DNA from: Hyphochytrium catenoides
Lineage: Eukaryota > Sar > Hyphochytriomycetes > Hyphochytriales > Hyphochytriaceae
NCBI GenBank assembly: GCA_900088475.1
Contig: FLMG01002791.1
Span: 1-21,807 of the forward strand
Reading direction: 5' to 3'
DNA length: 21,807 nt
The position numbers and the translations under genes were made by a program. Positions 18,628-21,807 of this stretch are shown here, piece after piece. Within the stretch, counting starts at the first letter, position 1. The number at the start of each line of letters is the position of its first letter. The notes under the pieces were generated by a model, which was not told the origin of the DNA, made no database searches, and worked only from the letters and a program-made list of their open reading frames with translations.

Positions 18628-19805
18628 ATGACGAACAACAAATCTTCTGCAGCTAAGGAGCTGGCCGTCAAGGTAAAGTGATAAGAGAGAAGCTAGAACA
18701 CCTCGCTCCGTTGGAGGTTGAACCTCCTCCTCTCGCCGGTGTCTCTCTCTTTCCTCTTTTTCTCTCCATCCTCAATCCTTTTCTTCACTCTCTTCTCCTC
18801 TATCTCCCGGTCTTCAAGACTACTTCGGTCCTCTTTTGCTGTTAGGCTGGGACCTTTGAGGCCGTGAAGCTGATATGATCATTGCCCGAGCATTGACGGA
18901 CTGGCCATTCTCTTCTCTGGGCCTTCTTCTCACTCACTGAGAGCCATACTATTGGGCCTTACCTTTTGGCCTGCTCTGTCTAGATGTGCAACCGTTCTCT
19001 CTCTCTCTCTCTCTTGAATGTTTCTGGCTCTCTCTCTCTCACTGATGCTGTCTTGCTTATTCTTTCCTCAGGTCCTCACGCTCTACAAGCTCTCTCCATC
19101 TGGGACGACGAACACTGATGCTATCATTGATGAGCTCTACGACTCTGAGGCCACCTTCCAGGACCCAATGGTCACGGCCAACGGCATTGAGAACGTGAAG
19201 GCTCAGTTCCGCGCTCTCTCTCTCATCTTCAGAGAGACACACGTGCAGTTCCACAGAGGAGCAATGAGTGGACCTAGCCTTACCATTGATAGCACCGTCC
19301 AGTTTCAGCCTAAGTTCCTGCCTAGATTCTTCGCTGTGCAGATTAGGTGAGCCTGCTGTCCTCTTTTACTTCTTTCTCCCTCCTCTTTTATTGTCTGTGT
19401 GTCTCTCTCTCTCTTCGGGGTCCTGTGAGATCTTGCTGTGCTTCACTATCACTCTCTTGGGCTGGTATTCGCCCTTTCTGTCTGTGCAGCTCCACCGCGT
19501 CCTTTCTCTCCTTTGCTTGGCCTTATCCTCTCAGCTTCCACATAAGACGTGAGGGCTTCTTTACACCTTCACCACTTCTCTCTGACACATCTGGCTCCTC
19601 CGTTTCCTTCAGGATCTTTACCATCTGCGAGCTGCGTGACGGAAAGATCATCAATCACACGGATCACTGGAGTCTGCAGACAGTGATCGGCTCTATCCCT
19701 GTGGTTGGCTGGTTCTACGACAGGGTTAGACCGGTTGTAGGCAATGTCTCTTCTGTCATCTTCAAGAGGATTAAGCCACCTCAAGACAAGCCTCACGAGC
19801 AGTAA
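18628..19805 (+). CDS. NTF2/SnoaL-like protein, paralog 2
   Basis: Three exons: 18628-18672, 19072-19346 and 19613-19805, giving 170 residues. Donors are GTAAAG and GTGAGC; acceptors are cctcag and cttcag; phases are 0 and 2. Exon 1 is 45 bases, as in paralog 1. The order is an N-terminal helix (AAKELAVKVLTLYK), ATFQDPM, NGIENVKAQFR, FRETHVQFHRGAMSG, CELRDGKIINHTDHW, then a hydrophobic helix (SIPVVGWFYDRVRPVVG) and a short PPQDKPHEQ tail. The DP and DHW signatures common in SnoaL/NTF2-like domains are kept. Length fits a single-domain member plus a helical extension. No signal peptide is seen, so a soluble location is likely. The central block is almost identical to paralog 1 while both ends differ, which suggests a conserved functional core. 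Substrate or partner unknown. Confidence 0.9.
18998..19043. repeat. CT tracts just before the exon 2 acceptor
   Basis: Two short (CT)n runs lie 30-70 bases upstream of the intron 1 acceptor at 19071 in paralog 2. They act on the transcribed strand as extended pyrimidine tracts. Confidence 0.7.
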
Positions 19806-20697
19806 GAGGAGAAGAATGTGGGACAAGGAAAACGAGGAGCTTGCACTGCGTCGAAAGGGAGCACAGCAGCAGCCTTTCTGGTGGTGCCCCATCCTCCAAC
19901 AGCGACAGCTCCATCCTTTAGATAGTTATGCATTTTGAAGAGTAGCGCCAGAGGAAGAGACACAGAACAGAGAGAGAGAGAGAGAAGGAGATAAAGATAG
20001 TATATAGCTAGGAGGCAAACAGCTTAGACCATAGGTTTAGCTAGAGAGGAATATGCTTAGGAGGCCCCAACCCACGGGTTCTAGTAAGATAAGCCACAGA
20101 TTGCCTAATCTCATCCATGTGTGTCCAGATCCGTTCATCTGTTCTGCCGCTCTGTCTTCAGTCCTCACCTCTCGTTGCCTATGTCTATCTCTAGTGCTAG
20201 CGGGCAGCAATGCCATACCTAAGAGACTTCACGTGCTCCTCTCCTGTCTTCCTGTGCATATCTCGCGTCCACTGCATAGGATACTAATGCCTCTACGTTA
20301 ATCGTTTTATAGCGCGAGCAATAGATAAGAGCAATGGTCTAGCGGCTTGGAGGTGCTATATACAGAAAGAGTCAATCTATGTTCCCATTCAACTGTCCTC
20401 TCTCTCGGTCTCTCCCCCTTCAATCGTTATGCTGTCTCTTCTCATTCCCTGACTCTTTCTTGCTCCTTCCTAAGCACTACATTCCCGCGAAAGCGCTAGT
20501 GTAGCGAAGATCTCATCATCATCAGGACGAACAAAGAGACTCCTCTGCAATTTCTTCTGCAGAGTCGAAGGGGGGGAAAGAGGAGAGGAAAGGATTGGAC
20601 AAAGTCCTCGCCACGCTAATAGGATGGGAAGGAAAGGAGAGACCGACGGACAGAGAGAGGTGCTCCACCCGGTGCACCCTCTGTCTCTCTATTTTAA
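19806..20697. other. Intergenic region between convergent genes
   Basis: Separates NTF2-like paralog 2 (plus) from the ankyrin gene (minus), whose 3' ends face each other. A short GA run lies at about 19970-19986. No domain-bearing frame, RNA gene or splice chain was found. Confidence 0.55.
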
Positions 20698-21807
20698 CTA
20701 CTCTGGTATATGTGAATTTGGCTTGTTCCCCTGATAGTATCGAGGTCGGTGCGTACTCTCGGCCATGGAGGTCACCGTTTGCAACGTTTTTGACTGCGTG
20801 GGGGGTGGACTCTCTCTCAAAGGGAGAGAAGCGTCTCCATACATCCGCGGACTGTCATTTAGCACAAGTAAGCTGCCTGGCCTTCTCCGAGGAAGTGGAG
20901 CAGCAAGAGATGGCGATATCATCTGCATTCTGTATCGTGCCATGCCTGCCGACGCAGGTGGCTCCGTTCTGGCACCGTCGTCTCTTCCCATGAGGAGCTC
21001 GACCATCATCTGGTGGTTGTGCTTGAGGGCAATATCTAGCGCCTTTTCTCCCTTGAAGTTTCTTCGCTCTCTTTCTACCCTTCCATCTCTCAAAAGCACC
21101 TGAGCAGTGCTCACATGGCCCAGGTAACATGCCTTGTGAAGCGCTGTCTCTCCAAGTTTGTCAATCTGTCCTCCTGGGTCCACCCTGTGGTCTGAAAGAA
21201 GGAGAAGCAGGAGGGGATCCAGGCCCATCTGAGCAGCTATAAGCAAAGGAGTTTGTCCCCAGCTGTCATCCCTCGCGGGGGATATCCTCCCATCCCGTAG
21301 TATTAACTGGAAGACTCTCTCCACAGCCAGGGAATGCGCAGATGACGCGGCAGAAGAGGGAGAAGGGCCATAGCGATGATAGGAGGCACCTCTTCCCCCC
21401 ATCTCACCACCGTACTTGAGCAAAGAGGGAGAGGAGGTAGGTGGAGAGAGACCCAGCCTGCAGATTTTATGCAGAACGGTGGACTCTTCCTCTGCCTCCT
21501 CGCGGAGGTCGAGATGGATTAAGAGCCAATCTACCGTCTCCACTCTTCCATTTATAGCCGCTAGTTGGAAGGGAGAGTAGCCATTCGTGTCCCTTTGCGT
21601 GGGGGAGAGTGCAGCTGATCGGAGAAGCATCTCCACTATCTCCCTCGCTCCTAGTGCGCAAGCCATATGTAAGGCATTGTGGCCAAAGCTGTTCTTGGTA
21701 CTGGGGTCGGCTCTTCCGTCTGCCAGGAGACGATGGAAGATTCTTCCTGCCATCTCTTTCTCTCTGCTTCCGCTTGAAGATCCCCAGAGCGTGAGAGTCT
21801 TATGGAA
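20698..21807 (-). CDS. Ankyrin-repeat protein, partial at its 5' end
   Basis: The frame is open from the right edge (first residues FHKTLTLWGSSSGSREKE) to a TAG at 20698, giving 369 residues in the window without introns. An internal ATG lies at 21753, but the frame upstream continues and looks like ankyrin context (RADP), so the true start is probably outside. Counting from that ATG, ankyrin units start at about residues 23 (GHNALHMACALG), 57 (GYSPFQLAAING), 91 (STVLHKICRLG, split by an insert), 154 (GQTPLLIAAQMG), 190 (GETALHKACYLG) and 224 (GEKALDIALKHN). A Ser/Pro/Gly/Tyr insert at about 101-132 breaks the third unit. The last ~100 residues are Pro/Ser/Arg-rich and probably disordered. 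Ankyrin stacks bind other proteins; no catalytic domain is seen here, though one could lie beyond the edge. Partner unknown. Confidence 0.92.
   Translation of the reverse strand, partial: FHKTLTLWGSSSGSREKEMAGRIFHRLLADGRADPSTKNSFGHNALHMACALGAREIVEMLLRSAALSPTQRDTNGYSPFQLAAINGRVETVDWLLIHLDLREEAEEESTVLHKICRLGLSPPTSSPSLLKYGGEMGGRGASYHRYGPSPSSAASSAHSLAVERVFQLILRDGRISPARDDSWGQTPLLIAAQMGLDPLLLLLLSDHRVDPGGQIDKLGETALHKACYLGHVSTAQVLLRDGRVERERRNFKGEKALDIALKHNHQMMVELLMGRDDGARTEPPASAGMARYRMQMISPSLAAPLPRRRPGSLLVLNDSPRMYGDASLPLRESPPPTQSKTLQTVTSMAESTHRPRYYQGNKPNSHIPE

Noticed and set aside
1-21807. tRNA, rRNA, CRISPR, transposase, reverse transcriptase, viral or bacterial defence genes
   Set aside because: None seen by eye on either strand. 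A tRNA or covariance-model scan could still find a small RNA gene that I missed.

Overview
This window is nuclear DNA from a eukaryote, most likely a unicellular one such as an alga or another protist. The genes are split by GT-AG introns of about 55 to 510 bases. Reading frames join cleanly across the splice sites, branch-point-like CTAAC/CTAAT/CTGAC motifs occur, and long (CT)n/(GA)n tracts are common. The proteins are typical eukaryotic trafficking and signalling types: a TBC RabGAP, an ArfGAP, a RING finger, ankyrin repeats and NTF2-like folds. I cannot place the lineage from sequence alone.

Layout, left to right. Positions 1-3374 (minus) hold a C2 plus TBC-domain RabGAP that runs off the left edge. 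Positions 3375-5512 are a divergent promoter region with long GA and CT tracts around an AT-richer core. Positions 5513-7770 (plus) hold a six-exon AGFG/AGD14-like ArfGAP whose whole frame can be followed. Its zinc-finger cysteines are kept but the catalytic arginine position carries glutamine. Positions 8280-9678 (minus) hold a RING-finger protein of the C4C4 (RBBP6-like) type, convergent with the ArfGAP gene. Its N-terminal RING is clear and its later exons are inferred.

Positions 9679-15401 are hard to read. They contain GA tracts, an unrecognised minus-strand two-exon gene at about 11660-12268, more minus-strand open frames at 12659-13150 broken by one in-frame TAA, a triplet-rich low-complexity stretch at 13150-14330, and a long (CT)n tract.

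Positions 15402-16508 and 18628-19805 (both plus) are tandem paralogs of an NTF2/SnoaL-like protein with identical intron positions and phases. A possible minus-strand exon lies between them at 17147-17446. Positions 20698-21807 (minus) hold the C-terminal part of an ankyrin-repeat protein that runs off the right edge.

The genes form no operon or single pathway. The RabGAP and ArfGAP, which share a divergent promoter region, both belong to small-GTPase membrane traffic. I saw no rRNA, tRNA, CRISPR, viral gene or transposase. The most interesting items are the ArfGAP lacking its arginine finger, the diverged NTF2-like tandem pair, and the paired GA/CT tracts able to form long hairpins.
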